Below the pieces are notes generated by a model. The model did not search any database, had not been told where the DNA came from, and saw only the letters and a list, made by a program, of their open reading frames with translations. The translations under genes and the position numbers were made by a program. Of a stretch of 64,000 nt of DNA, positions 33,799 through 44,000 are shown in pieces. The stretch spans positions 73,041,349 to 73,105,348 of the forward strand of contig CM055096.1 in the NCBI GenBank assembly GCA_029204225.1, given 5' to 3'. The stretch is from Diphasiastrum complanatum. Its lineage: Eukaryota > Streptophyta > Lycopodiopsida > Lycopodiales > Lycopodiaceae. Numbering within the stretch: position 1 is the first letter of the stretch; every line of letters starts with the position of its first letter.

Positions 33799-34157
33799 TG
33801 TTAGAGATCTAAACACCACAGTAGGGCAAAACACTAATTGATCCACCCAACCTTGCCTACTCCTTGATATGGAGTAAGCCCCTCCTAGCCCAGTGTGAGG
33901 ACTGGTAGCATGCATACTACCAAGTGTCGGCCACGTGACATTGACGTGGCCGACTGCACGTCGGGACCCAACGTGGGGCCCTATCCTGCTGACAGGGTCC
34001 CTATGTTGTGTTAGGCCCGCCATGGCTATGGACCGTGCCAGGGCACACTACTCACACTATCTTGCCCTGTTGGACGTGTACGCTGGACACGCCCTTGACT
34101 GTGGTATCTAACCTCCTGAGTTCCCTAGGGTTCGGCACTGGTTACAGGCTCGTAACA
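33799..34157 (-). repeat. 5' LTR of nested element D1
   Basis: 359 bp with TG...CA ends. Relative to the 3' copy it has about fifteen substitutions and two short indels. The TSD GAGCT follows at 34,158. Confidence 0.92.
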
Positions 34158-35313
34158 GAGCTGCCTGCAACTACACGCGCAGAAGACACAATTGCAGCTG
34201 ATCCCACTCAGGATGACAAAGCAGAAGAGACAGGTGCAGCTGAACCTGATCAAGAAACAAGGGCAGAAGATCAAGCAGCACAAACGATCGTAGAGGTGCA
34301 GGAAAGCCCAAAGGCTGAAGACCCCTCTGCTCTGAAGCAAGATGGCTTCATCGATGTAGACGCTCTTCAATACTTCGATGAAGGCGATCTTGTTGATGAG
34401 GTGGAGACAATTCCAGAGGCAGTTGCACCAGTCACATCACTAACCTCCATTTCCACTTCCACCACCACCACCATTGTTGATACCACCTCCGTCACCGTCT
34501 CTCTTAACCCCATTGTTATAATTCCCACCATCACCACAAACACGAAGCCCTGAAGAGGAACCATCAATTTCAGAGGACGAAAACAATAAGAAGTTGGCAG
34601 CACTCAAAGAAAGCGTCAACAAGATCCAAGAGAAACTCCTCTAGTCTAAACAACAGATGGACCTCATTTGGAATATGTCCTGTAGACTCGACATAGGCGT
34701 ATCAGTGCAAAAGAAAGACGATGACAACGATGATGCTAGAGCACCTGAGCAGAACCGGTCTATCAACCAACGAGGTGTTGGACTTGACTTGCCATATCAA
34801 GGTTCCACAACTGGCTCTCTCCACAAACCTGCCATGGACTCCTCCACTTATACTCAGTTGCCTCAATCATCTTCTTATTTTTCTAAACCATTTTCACCTT
34901 GCCAACATTCATTTTTTCCATTTACTTATTCAACCACCTCCTCATCCACTTCTAACACCATACCCATCACGTCTTTTCTAAAATCTGATGACCGTTTTTT
35001 AAAACAATTCGTTCCGCCAACAGCTCAATACAATCTCATAACTAACCCACTACCCACTACTCGTCAACCGTTTTCACCTCCATCACCACCTGACTTTAAT
35101 TCTTTTGATCAAGATCCACTTGATGAGACTGTGCAGCCTTCTATGGGACTTTCTTCATCCCTTCCAAAGAGTAAGAGCGACACCTTCGCTAGATCAAGGT
35201 CTGAGGGTTCGACGCCAAGAGTTCCTGATACGAAGAGTGCCATAGCTTTGGACGACTATTTGGCAAGGCCCTTAAGGAATCTGTCCGAGAAATCTGTAGA
35301 AAAGATCAAAAGA
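34158..35313 (+). pseudogene. Element C second protein, C-terminal part
   Basis: This continues the frame cut by D1; with one TSD copy removed, GEREL and PATTRAEDT join in frame. It is acidic, then Ser/Thr-rich (DDKAEETGAAEPDQETRAED, TSISTSTTTTIVDTTSVTV). A frameshift at about 34,552 leads to SEDENNKKLAALKESVNKIQ and a TAG at about 34,642. From 34,657 a frame open to 35,313 is rich in Ser, Pro and Thr and ends DDYLARPLRNLSEKSVEKIK. No family is recognised; low-complexity composition limits what can be inferred. Confidence 0.5.
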
Positions 35314-35458
35314 TGATATAATGACCGAAAAGAGTTTGATGAATTCTAGAAGACCTACAAGAAAGGAGACCGAGGGGGGGCAAGGAAAGTAATTGTTGAA
35401 AAAATCCCAAGCTTAGCAGCCTCGTGACGCCTTACGACCACAACCCTCCTGGAGGATC

Positions 35459-36076
35459 GTGATGCTGCTAAATAGCGACAGACAGCTTCAAGAGTACCTA
35501 ACCGCACCAAGCAGGAAAAGGGTCGACCCCTATTATGTGCCAATCAAGAGAAGAGACCCTTGGGAAAAAACGAGACCAGCCGAGCGACAGGTCAATTGGC
35601 CTATAATTCCAGGAATTGACTCAAGCTCAACTTTTGAAAAGTATCGAGGCGCGCTACTAAAGTTTGGATACGCCTATAGGGGAAGTGCAGATACCGTAGT
35701 CCAAGAAAGTGCAAACTATTGTTTATCCATAGCCTTTCTCGCGACGTTGGAGTGCTACTGGGATAAAGGGCTACCACCCATAAGGTTGGACGTTAATCAA
35801 CCCTTGCAAACGAAAGACGCACATCTAATGTTGGCAAGGCTTTATTTCCGAGCAACATTTTCATCCAGTCAGTACGTACAAATGATCGAGAAGTGGTATG
35901 AAAATAAGTTCATACTTGGAATGAAGCCGTACCTGGGTCCTATTCCGTTGGGCACAAAGACAAGATTCATCACATTTGAAGCCATCGAAAGGAAGGTCGA
36001 CTACGAGAAATCTCTTGAACGAAGGAGAGCTGAGAAAGACAAACAAGAGACTCTCGGTTACGTAGGGCTATTCTGA
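35459..36076 (+). CDS. Uncharacterised 205-residue ORF of element C
   Basis: An uninterrupted frame just before the 3' LTR, starting at the ATG at 35,459. It has non-repetitive, globular-looking composition: YYVPIKRRDPWEKTRPAER, FEKYRGALLKFGYAYRGSAD, NYCLSIAFLATLECYWDKGL, AHLMLARLYFRATFSSSQYV and MKPYLGPIPLGTKTRFITFE, ending in a charged helix (KSLERRRAEKDKQE). There is no signal peptide or clear membrane segment. It is the longest intact frame in the element and lies where some plant LTR elements carry an extra 3' ORF. I do not recognise the domain. The true start may be upstream, because in-frame sequence before 35,459 contains a stop. Confidence 0.5.
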   Translation: MMLLNSDRQLQEYLTAPSRKRVDPYYVPIKRRDPWEKTRPAERQVNWPIIPGIDSSSTFEKYRGALLKFGYAYRGSADTVVQESANYCLSIAFLATLECYWDKGLPPIRLDVNQPLQTKDAHLMLARLYFRATFSSSQYVQMIEKWYENKFILGMKPYLGPIPLGTKTRFITFEAIERKVDYEKSLERRRAEKDKQETLGYVGLF

Positions 36077-36234
36077 TAAGCTGCTGCGACATTGAAGTTT
36101 TGCCGAGACGCACGATAACGAAACCAATAAGTTCTTGGTTTTACGTAGGCAAGCGCCGATCCATGCCTTTCCAAGAACCACACATCAAAGTTAAAGCAAT
36201 GCAGTGGGACCTGCAACACTATAGGGGAGGATAA

Positions 36235-36927
36235 TGTTAGCTGATGCCATGCCCCGAGGTGTGGATGCAGAACCTTTCCACTCAAAAAGGGCTTCTAGCA
36301 GAGATGAAGTTGAGAGCCGAGTCTGAGAGCACGAGAATAATTAGTGCTAGTTGTACAATTTGTGAGCCCCATGGTAATTCCCGAAAGATGGAAAACCATG
36401 TGGGAGCTAATAAATGGGCCCTCTCAACTTGAGATATGTTTTTATTCAAGAGGTCTCCCTAATTTGTGTAACTTAGGTGATGATTTCCTTAATTTATGCA
36501 AGTCAAGAGGTGGAATCCAAAATGTTATAGGATTGGGTTCACCACTTGTAGATTATATAGGCGGACCTCCTCCACGAGTTATCAAGCACTAGATACTGTA
36601 CTGAAATGTTGTTGCATTGATAATTGAAAATCCTTCCATTTGCATTTCAATCTATGCTCCATGAAATTGGGTTCACCACTTGTAGATTATATAGGAGGAC
36701 CTCTTCCACGAGTTTTCAAGCACTAGATACTGTACTGAAATGTTGTTGCATTGATAATTGAAAATCCTTCCATTTGCATTTCAATCTATGCTCCATTTTC
36801 ATGCATTGAGTTTGGGTACTTGTGTATGAATGTGTTTTGTTGATTCTTCCTCTTCAAGGTTGAATTTGTGATTAGAATCAGGTAGATGTGCAGGGCTTGG
36901 TGGCAGATCATAATTGATCTAATCTGA
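36235..36927 (+). repeat. Truncated 3' LTR of element C with an internal 134-bp duplication
   Basis: It follows the purine tract at 36,222-36,234. It matches the 5' LTR up to ATCTAATC and is then replaced by unrelated sequence, so the last about 290 bp and the downstream TSD are lost. A segment beginning TTGGGTTCACCACTTGTAG is tandemly repeated at 36,533 and 36,667; the 5' LTR has it once. Confidence 0.82.
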
Positions 36928-37560
36928 TAAGCTTCGGGTCGTATGAAGTCACAAGTGGTCAAGAGCTCTATTACTTTGTCTCTCCACTCTTCACTCACTA
37001 CCATTGGATCTTAGCAGTATCCTTCCTAGGATATAGCTTTAAATATTCCTCCGTCTTACTAAACGACGTATAGAGTTCATTGGAGAGGAAGGTTTTTCCC
37101 ACTCTTAAACTTCTACATTATTATCTTATCTGTGCAGTTCATTGATGTTGAATCTAAAGATTTCTCACTTTGCAGGTACAGTGCATAAGTGATGTCTGCG
37201 GCAATTGGTTATATACTTGCAATTGATAAGACAGATTCTCACTATCTTAATCAACAATCAGAAAAGAATGAATCAAGAATAATCTTCAATGGCCAAGTTC
37301 TGGTCTTGCAACCTCTAACCACATTTTGAAATTTAAACTAAGTACTAGTCTCCTAATACAAGTACTCCGACTTTCAAACCTCAACACAAATGAGTCCTGA
37401 TATTAGATTTTGTTAATGTCTGAAGACTGGTGTAGTGATGAACTCTTTGCACTTCATTTGCAAGTTACTATCCTTGCATTTGTCCATGCTCTAGAATTGC
37501 ACAAGTGAATACTATTTGTAGCTTTGTTTGAATAAATTCATGCCTTCTGTTTTTCTTCAG
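36928..37560 (+). other. Intron sequence before exon 4
   Basis: Unique-looking AT-rich sequence ending in a strong pyrimidine-rich acceptor (CTTCTGTTTTTCTTCAG). No coding domain is seen. Confidence 0.5.
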
Positions 37561-37670
37561 ATACAACTACTTTCATTCAAAAAGCGTTTTGAAAGTCTTA
37601 GGGGAGACAAGAAAAAGCTAGTAGCCGAGTTACAGAGAGTGACTAAGCAGACATGTGCTGCATCCACAAA
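37561..37670 (+). CDS. Probable exon 4 (visible) of the coiled-coil protein gene
   Basis: After the acceptor TTTTTCTTCAG the frame continues in phase 0: IQLLSFKKRFESLRGDKKKL then VAELQRVTKQTCAAST. The coiled-coil character is the same as in the three upstream exons. Two donors are possible: GTTTGA at 37,671 (exon 110 nt) or GTATTC at 37,678 (117 nt, phase 0). The first is preferred because it puts the next acceptor at 37,834 in an open frame, whereas the second would meet TGA at once. GTTTG also begins the donor of visible exon 1. Confidence 0.55.
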
Positions 37671-37833
37671 GTTTGATGTATTCTCCACGAGCTCTTATCT
37701 TTGATTTGGATTCTATCAGGTTATCAATTCTTAATCTGAAGTTTTGTGACACTACTAGTTTTTCCTTTATCATACTTCTGTTGTATCTTCCTTTTAAATA
37801 GCTTGATTGAATTTTGATCATTCAATATTGCAG

Positions 37834-37951
37834 TGATAAAATGCAATCTGGCAAAGGTAGGATTGAAGAGAAACCATCCTCTATATTGCTACTGTTGCAA
37901 GAAAGCACTAATTTCAAGCCAATTTCCACACTAATTGCTGCAACCATGTAG
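37834..37951 (+). CDS. Possible terminal exon of the coiled-coil protein gene
   Basis: After the acceptor TTCAATATTGCAG, entering in phase 2, the frame reads DKMQSGKGRIEEKPSSILLL then LQESTNFKPISTLIAATM, with a TAG at 37,949-37,951. There is no homology support. A donor-like AAAG/GTAGGA within it leaves open a shorter internal exon with the gene continuing downstream. No AATAAA-like polyadenylation signal was assigned. Confidence 0.35.
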
Positions 37952-38357
37952 AAGTTGATAAACTTACAAGTAGTCATACGAACCGTTTACATGGACATCG
38001 TGATGAGAAGACAAACTTTATTCAATTTGGGTACATGGTCACAGCTACCACATACATGAACGGTTTGTGAGGTTATCATGAAACAAAGTTAAACTGCTCA
38101 AATGCAAACCTGTCTAACGATTTTGAGGTAGCGTTTCTTTTGCTTGTTGGGGTGAAATTAGTCTAGAAGCAGCTAAGCATATGGAGTAGATAGAGAAGTA
38201 ATATCAAAAGAAATGCAAATACCACAGCTAACAAAGACAATAATATAATATTGTCAAAAGTGCATGCATGAGGGAATATCATGAAATTACAGTGTTTTAA
38301 GCAGGGTGGACGAGAATTCAGAATTAGATAATGCAAGGACAATTGCCTATCTAACCT
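37952..38357. other. No gene seen
   Basis: AT-rich sequence, possibly 3' UTR or flank of the coiled-coil gene. No domain is recognised. Confidence 0.35.
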
Positions 38358-38866
38358 TGTTACCTGGTTTTATTAAAAGATAAGGTAAATTATATTGATC
38401 GAAGATCTTCTCAAACCCTGTTACGTGCAACCAAAAGGACACTTGTGGAGCAAAAAGCACCCAACCAATAGGAAATGGCTAGTCAAAACCCTAACCACTT
38501 CACCCCCAAGCCAAGGTGACTGAATGCAAGAGAGGAGGGGATCCTGGCTTCAGAAATCAGAAAATACAATGAGATGGGCGAGTTCCACTAGGTTATATAA
38601 TCTCCAAAAGCTAGAGAATATCCCCTCTAGGATCTTTCCAATCCTATCAAAAGCATTTGACCTCCTATTCTTGCACAAAAGCGGTCAATCACCATGCAAA
38701 AGCTCCATAGGTCCAATTAGAGCACCTGGGCCCTCATAAGACTATTAATTGCATTACCGGCCAAGCCTGGAATGACGTGGCATAACTAACAACCTTATAA
38801 ATTGGAGTACCGGCTATCCATGTCAGGAATTATCCCGAATCCCACATACTGGACATGGACGTAACA
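38358..38866 (-). repeat. Probable 3' LTR of minus-strand gypsy F
   Basis: On the minus strand a purine tract ATGGGGGGAAGAA (about 38,867-38,879) is followed by TGTTACGTCCATGTCC, a typical polypurine tract to LTR junction, so the inner LTR end is at 38,866. The outer end is uncertain (TG candidates at 38,358 and 38,419) because no second LTR is in the window. Confidence 0.6.
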
Positions 38867-38884
38867 TTCTTCCCCCCATGAACT

Positions 38885-40305
38885 ACTTCTATCCTCAGAA
38901 GTGAAAACCAGGGAAGTTCTTCTTTATGCTTTAAACCCTTTCCCATGAATCATCATCCTCAGTCTGACCGTTCCACCTAATCAAGCACTCAGAGATAGAA
39001 CGATTTCTCAATTGTTTATCTCTGGTTCTGAGTACTCTTTTAGGTTCCAAAGGTACACTAAGCGATAAATCCTCCAAGTGCGTAAGATCCTCATCAGAAC
39101 CAACTACATCACCTTCGTGTAAACTTAGTTTTAACCGGCTTACATGAAACACTGGGTGAGCAGTCGACTTATCTTGAAGATCAAGTTCGTAAGCTAACGA
39201 ACCAATTTTTCACGGTCCACAATATCTGGTAGACAACTTATAATGCTTTCCCGTACGCATAGTCTTAGAATCTTTTGGAATTCTAAGATATACCCAGTCA
39301 TCAACTTTAAAATCTCTGGGAGACCTCTTAAGATCGGCATAGTGCTTAGCTCTATCCTAAGCACGTCGGAAATTATCACTTGCCACTTGCAACATTTCTT
39401 GCATATCATGCAGGAAATTCGCAACTTTCTGGATCTTAACAGTCTTCGTTTCCACGTTTATCGAATATCTAGGTTGAAAACCGTACATCAGCGTAAACGG
39501 ACTATAACCTGTAGCAAAATGTTTTCTACTATTGTAAGCAAACTCAATTAAAGGAATGTAGTCTTCCCATTGAGACTGCCTGTGAGACACATATAAGTCC
39601 TCAACATATCCTCCATTGTCTGATTAGTCCTTTCCGTCTGACCATCTGATTTAGGATGATCAGTAAAACTAAAACTAGCGAGGTTTCTAGCTTATGGAAT
39701 ACAGCTGACCAAAAGTGACCTGTAAACTTAGGATCTCTGTCACTAACAATATCACTTGGCAATCTATAAAGCCTGAATAATCTTTCCACAAAGATCTAGG
39801 CAAAATTAGAAGCCTTTGTAGTTGACTTTACTGGTATGAAAGTAGCTAACTTAGTTAACCTGTCTACTACAACCCAAATAGAATCATTTTGACATTGGGT
39901 CTTTCGAAGTCCAACTACAAAATCCATAGATATGCTTTCCCATTGCTTCTGAGGGATATCTAAGGGATGTAACAACCCTCCAGTCTTGAAGCGTTCCAGT
40001 TTTTTGGCTAACTGACAAGGTTTACATTTAACCACATAAGACTCGACAAATAGCTTGATGTTGGCCAATAAAACTCTCTTCTGACCAAGTCCAAAGTCCT
40101 CTGGATACCTAGATGACCTGCACAGGGTACATCATGACATTCATAAAGAATTCTCTTGTTTATTTCATCATCAGCTAGCATACAAACTTTCCCATTCCGA
40201 AATAGCAAACCACCTCAAATGGAAAACTGTTCCATTATCTTCTTATCTTTCTTAGGAACCTGAGATCCTTGTGAGTTAATCTATATTCCATTCTCATTTT
40301 CCCCA
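38885..40305 (-). pseudogene. gypsy F integrase with chromodomain, decayed
   Basis: Read on the minus strand from about 40,300 it gives a post-RNase H linker (EYRLTHKDLRFLRKIR), ECHDVPCAGHLGIQRTLDLV and CKPCQLAKKLERFKTGGLLH. The core follows: SMDFVVGLRKTQ, a stop at about 39,796, and [12 protein letters not shown]. The segment that should hold the catalytic Glu is frame-shifted near 39,650. Then come WEDYIPLIEFAYNSRKHFAT, LSTRYCGP with a stop, FHVSRLKLSLHEGD and a chromodomain-like SISECLIRWNGQTEDDDSW. Upstream gag and RT are missing because a hAT fragment abuts it at 40,305. Confidence 0.85.
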
Positions 40306-40500
40306 AAGAGACGCTAAAAACTGGCGAAGGTAGGGCGAGGCAAATCAAACGTAAGGCAGGGCGAGGCAAATCAAGCGTATTGTGGGCGAAGGCAAGGCGA
40401 AATGAGGGCTCGGACAACAACGATGGCAGGGTAGCGCAAAAATAGGTGAGAGAGATGAAGTGAGGGGGGGGGGGATTTAGATTAGAAAAAATAAAAAAAA
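40306..40500 (-). repeat. Inverted hAT 5' end fragment
   Basis: The reverse complement resembles the hAT 5' untranslated sequence at 47,790-47,970 and 40,775-40,870. Shared features are a C-tract followed by TCACTTCATCTCTCTC, TTTTTGCGC...CCCTGCCATCG, and CGCCTTGCCTTCGCCCA up to CAGTTTTTAGCGTCTC. It therefore faces away from the plus-strand hAT copy at 40.8 kb, giving a head-to-head arrangement around the palindrome at 40,550. Confidence 0.6.
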
Positions 40501-40549
40501 TCTAAATAAAAAATTATGTTATTATATTATGGCACCAAGGTACCAGTAT

Positions 40550-40595
40550 GGATCCGCGGTACCGGGATCCGCGGTACCCGGTACCGCTGGATCTA

Positions 40596-40631
<36 letters not shown>

Positions 40632-40677
40632 TAGATCCAGCGGTACCGGGTACCGCGGATCCCGGTACCGCGGATCC
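40550..40677. repeat. 128-bp perfect palindrome with (TA)n centre
   Basis: The left arm begins GGATCCGCGGTACCGGGATC and continues through CCCGGTACCGCTGGATCTAT to a (TA)n core. The right arm is its exact reverse complement, ending GGTACCGCGGATCC at 40,677. I checked the arms base by base and found no mismatch. Similarity continues imperfectly beyond both ends (GGTACC at 40,539 and about 40,682). It consists of GGTACC, CCGCGG and GGATCC modules and sits between two diverging hAT 5' ends. Confidence 0.95.
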
Positions 40678-41001
40678 ACTGTGGTACCGCGGAACCATAC
40701 TGATCCGCGGTACCACAATATATAATATTTTTTAATATTTAATATATTATTATATGTTTTCTAACCTAATCCGCCCCCCCCGCTTCATCTCTCTCCCTGC
40801 CCGTCGCCCTACTGTCCGCGCCCTCTCTGTTGTGTGGCCATCGCCCTACTGTCCGCGCCCCCCCGGCTGTCTTCGCATTGCACTGATGGCGTCCGCCCCT
40901 GCTATTGCTATTTCGACCTTTGTTGTGGTTTTTTCAAGCCTTCCGACTCCTATCGCACCCACAGAGATCTCTGCCTTCTTTCCCCAGTCCCTTCTACAGA
41001 A

Positions 41002-44000
41002 ATGGTGCATTCCAACCTTGCCGATCTGTGGGACGAGGTGGACATTGTCAGGCGGGTTCTCGACAAGTCCAACAAGTCCGGTGCAAGGATCGTGCGTTGT
41101 TGATATTGTTGTCACCCTCACTCGCCTTAAAGGCCACCTACTCGGCGCACGCGCCAGAGATGGTGGCACACTGAATGCTGCCCCCTGTGCCAGCATGTCC
41201 GTTCCCGTCAGGCAGCGACTTTTGGATACCTACGGGCCACGTCTTGTGGCGGGGGAGAACACTATTTCGGAGGGTGTTCTTCGGTTTTGCACCGCTCATT
41301 ACGTGGTTGACCCCGAGTTGCTGCCTGCTTGGCTGGCACGCACGAGGAGAGGAAGTGCATCCTCGTCCAGTCCCTTTGCCCCTCATCCCCCTCAGACAGT
41401 TCCGCCTCACGCACCCCCATCTGCACCCATTCCGATGGATCCCGTCCCACTGCGTCCGCCAATTGCCACTGCGGTTCCACCACCACCTACTGTTGCTCGC
41501 ACTCCCCCAGTTTACGACTTTCTCATGGACTCTCCGCCTCCCGAGCAGGAGCAGGCCCCGGATGCCAGTGACGAGGCCTTCCAGGATGTTGAGGAGATCC
41601 CTTTCTCCCTCCCTTCACATCCAGATGACCTCCCTACCCAGCAGTTTTCGTATCCCATGCCAGATGTCCACCCTCCACCAGTGTACCCCACTTACGCTGC
41701 TGCACCCATCCCGGCCAGTGCATCCCACTCTCCCCATTCCACGTCTACAGCTGATGCATCCACTAGTGCCCAGCCTGTCGCGTCATCATCCATTCCCGTC
41801 ACGTTCGGTGCACCGTGCTAGAGGTCCGCTACCCGTCACCCAGTTGGGAGAGTTCTTAGGCAGCAGAGCATTCGCGGCGCGCATCAGCCGCACATGGGTA
41901 GAGAGGCCATACAGGCCGTGGCCAGTCTGATTTATGAGCTGAACCTTCCATTTGCCATCACCGACTCTGAGCCCTTCAGAAGGGCCTTCCGCCTTGCACA
42001 ATCTGTCAGCCCTAGCTGGAGAGTCCCTAGTTCAGAGGTTGTCTGCACACACATGCTGAGGGATAGGGTCGAGTCATTGTCTAGAGAGATGGAGCCTCTA
42101 CGTCGCCACTGGGCCACTTACGGTTGCAGCATCATGTCCGATGGCTGGACTGATGTCAGGAGGAGGCCGATCCTCAACATATAATCTCCAGCTGCATGGG
42201 CACACAGTTTTTGAGGGCAGTGGATTGCAGCAAGGAAGGGAGAGTCATATCTGCGGAGTTCATGTTTGATGTCATCAGGTCTTCCATCCTGTCCATAGGC
42301 CCACAGCATGTCGTCACGGTGGTGATGGACAATGCCACGAACTGCATTCATATGGGTGTACTGCTAGATGCCGAGTTCCCTCACATTGTTCATACGCCCT
42401 GTGCCGCGCACGACATAGACCTTCTGATGGGGGACATAGGTGCACTTCCCTGGGTTAGAGCCATCGTCCGTGAAGCCCGTGTTCTTGCCATGTTCCGAGT
42501 GTTCAGCCATCTGAACCTCCGTAAGCGAACCACCACACGCTTTGCATTTGACTTGGTGGTCATCGACCGTTTGATCAGGTGCAGGGCACAGCTTCTACAG
42601 ATGGTTGCCAATGATCTTTGGTGTGCCAGTACGTTTCAGCACGCTGAGGATGGGGAGCACTTTTCTTCCACGGTGAGGGGAGACCAGTTCTGGAGGGATG
42701 CACAGACATTGTCAGGACTGCTTCGACCACTCTACATTGTGCTCCGCATGGCTGACAGCGAGGGGTCGACACTTGGACTGGTATGTGAGCTCATGGACCG
42801 GATTGGACAGTTCCTGCAGCTGCCCATCTTGTAGCCAGAGAGGTAAGCAGTATAGTAATGTAATTGGACTTTATCTTTTCAGTACTTGCTAGGTTTTTCT
42901 GTCAATGTTAAGTTTTTTCGTAATGCCCTAAACCACATGCCTCTCACCTGCAGGATGACCGAGCTGAAGTTCGTCTGGGAGACACGGTGGAACTACTTCC
43001 ACAGGAGTATCCACAGCGTTGCACACATACTGCATCCCGTCTTCCTCTCTCCGACAGGCACATTCGGCCACCCGGCTGCTCAGGATCCAGAGAGGAGGCA
43101 GCTACCCATTACCTGGTGGACCATGTTCGGTAGCACATATCCATCTATACAGCGTCTTGCACCGCGTGTCCTTTCTCAGGTATGCATCTCATTTTATCCT
43201 CCATTGCTGTGTTTCGTTGAAGTTTCACTCGTGCAAATGTGCTGAAGTATTTCAATGCACGTACCACAAGACTGTGCTGCCTCCGTGTGCGAGCGTAATT
43301 GGAGCACATGGGCACTCATTCACACGAGGATAAGAAACCAGTTGTCAGTGAGTCAGTTGGAGCGGTTGGTGTTCTGTAGCACCAACACACGTCTCGCCAG
43401 GAGACTTTCGACCATTACGAGCGCATTGCAGGTGATAAGCTATTCTCTCATAGCAGTTTGGTTGACTCATGGTATGTTGGTTTCATTTCTTGATAAAGTT
43501 GTCTCTCTGACATGCAAATTTTAAACCTTGCAGACGAAGATATCTGATTTGGAGTGCCAAGTTGACTTGCCTACGGACAACACCCATCCCATGCTTGCAG
43601 ATGACCTGGGCACACAGTTGATGGCAGAGAGAGAGAGGGAGCTTGCCGAGATGAGAGAGAGAGAGCTCGGGCTTGAGCACAGAGAGCCTCCATTGTACGA
43701 GGCAGATGAGCCAATGTCAGAGGATGATCAAAATGAGGATGAGCCCATTCGGGTTGTGTTCGCCAGATCAGAGCGGGATGAGGCATATGATACAAGTGTT
43801 GGGCACATGCCTAGAGCAGGGGTCACAGGTGCATCACGTGGTAGAGGTGGGACACATGCCACAGATTATACCGGGAGACGGGCAGGGCACACAGGGGGGG
43901 CCAGTGGCATACCTTCTTATGTTGATATGATGGAGGAGGCCCTTGATAGGGGGCAGAGTGATTTGGGTTTACCTTCCGCAGCTGCTTGGATGCGTGCATC

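Larger units (their letters stand above)
30801..34157 (-). mobile_element. Nested gypsy element D1: complete LTR pair and TSD, internally deleted
   Basis: A minus-strand gypsy insertion of 3,357 bp. LTRs at 30,801-31,156 and 33,799-34,157 are about 96% identical by hand count, and the differences are mostly transitions. The TSD GAGCT is at 30,796-30,800 and 34,158-34,162. The iMet primer site (CTGGTATCAGAGCC on the minus strand) adjoins the 5' LTR and a G-rich polypurine tract adjoins the 3' LTR. Gag is present, but the protease start is joined directly to the integrase end, so RT, RNase H and the integrase core are missing. It is the same family as element A (2.2-7.4 kb) and interrupts an ORF of element C. 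Confidence 0.93.
25452..36927 (+). mobile_element. Large Tat/Athila-like LTR element C without pol, with a nested gypsy insertion
   Basis: The left LTR (25,452-26,429) and a 3'-truncated right LTR (from 36,235) share the start TGTTAGCTGATGCCATGCCC. A tRNA-Asp-type primer site starts at 26,431. A purine tract AGGGGAGGATAA precedes the right LTR. Excluding the 3.36-kb nested element, it is about 8.1 kb. It encodes a gag-like protein (27.2-28.6 kb), a long Lys/Pro/Ser-rich protein split by the nested insertion (29.5-35.3 kb) and a 205-codon ORF (35.5-36.1 kb). No protease, RT or integrase is visible, so it must have depended on another element for replication. Confidence 0.8.

Noticed and set aside
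40754-41000. N-terminal extension of hAT copy 1 from 40,754
   Set aside because: The extension is Ser/Pro/Arg-rich leader sequence; the ATG at 41,002 matches the start at 48,049 in copy 2, so the later start is preferred.
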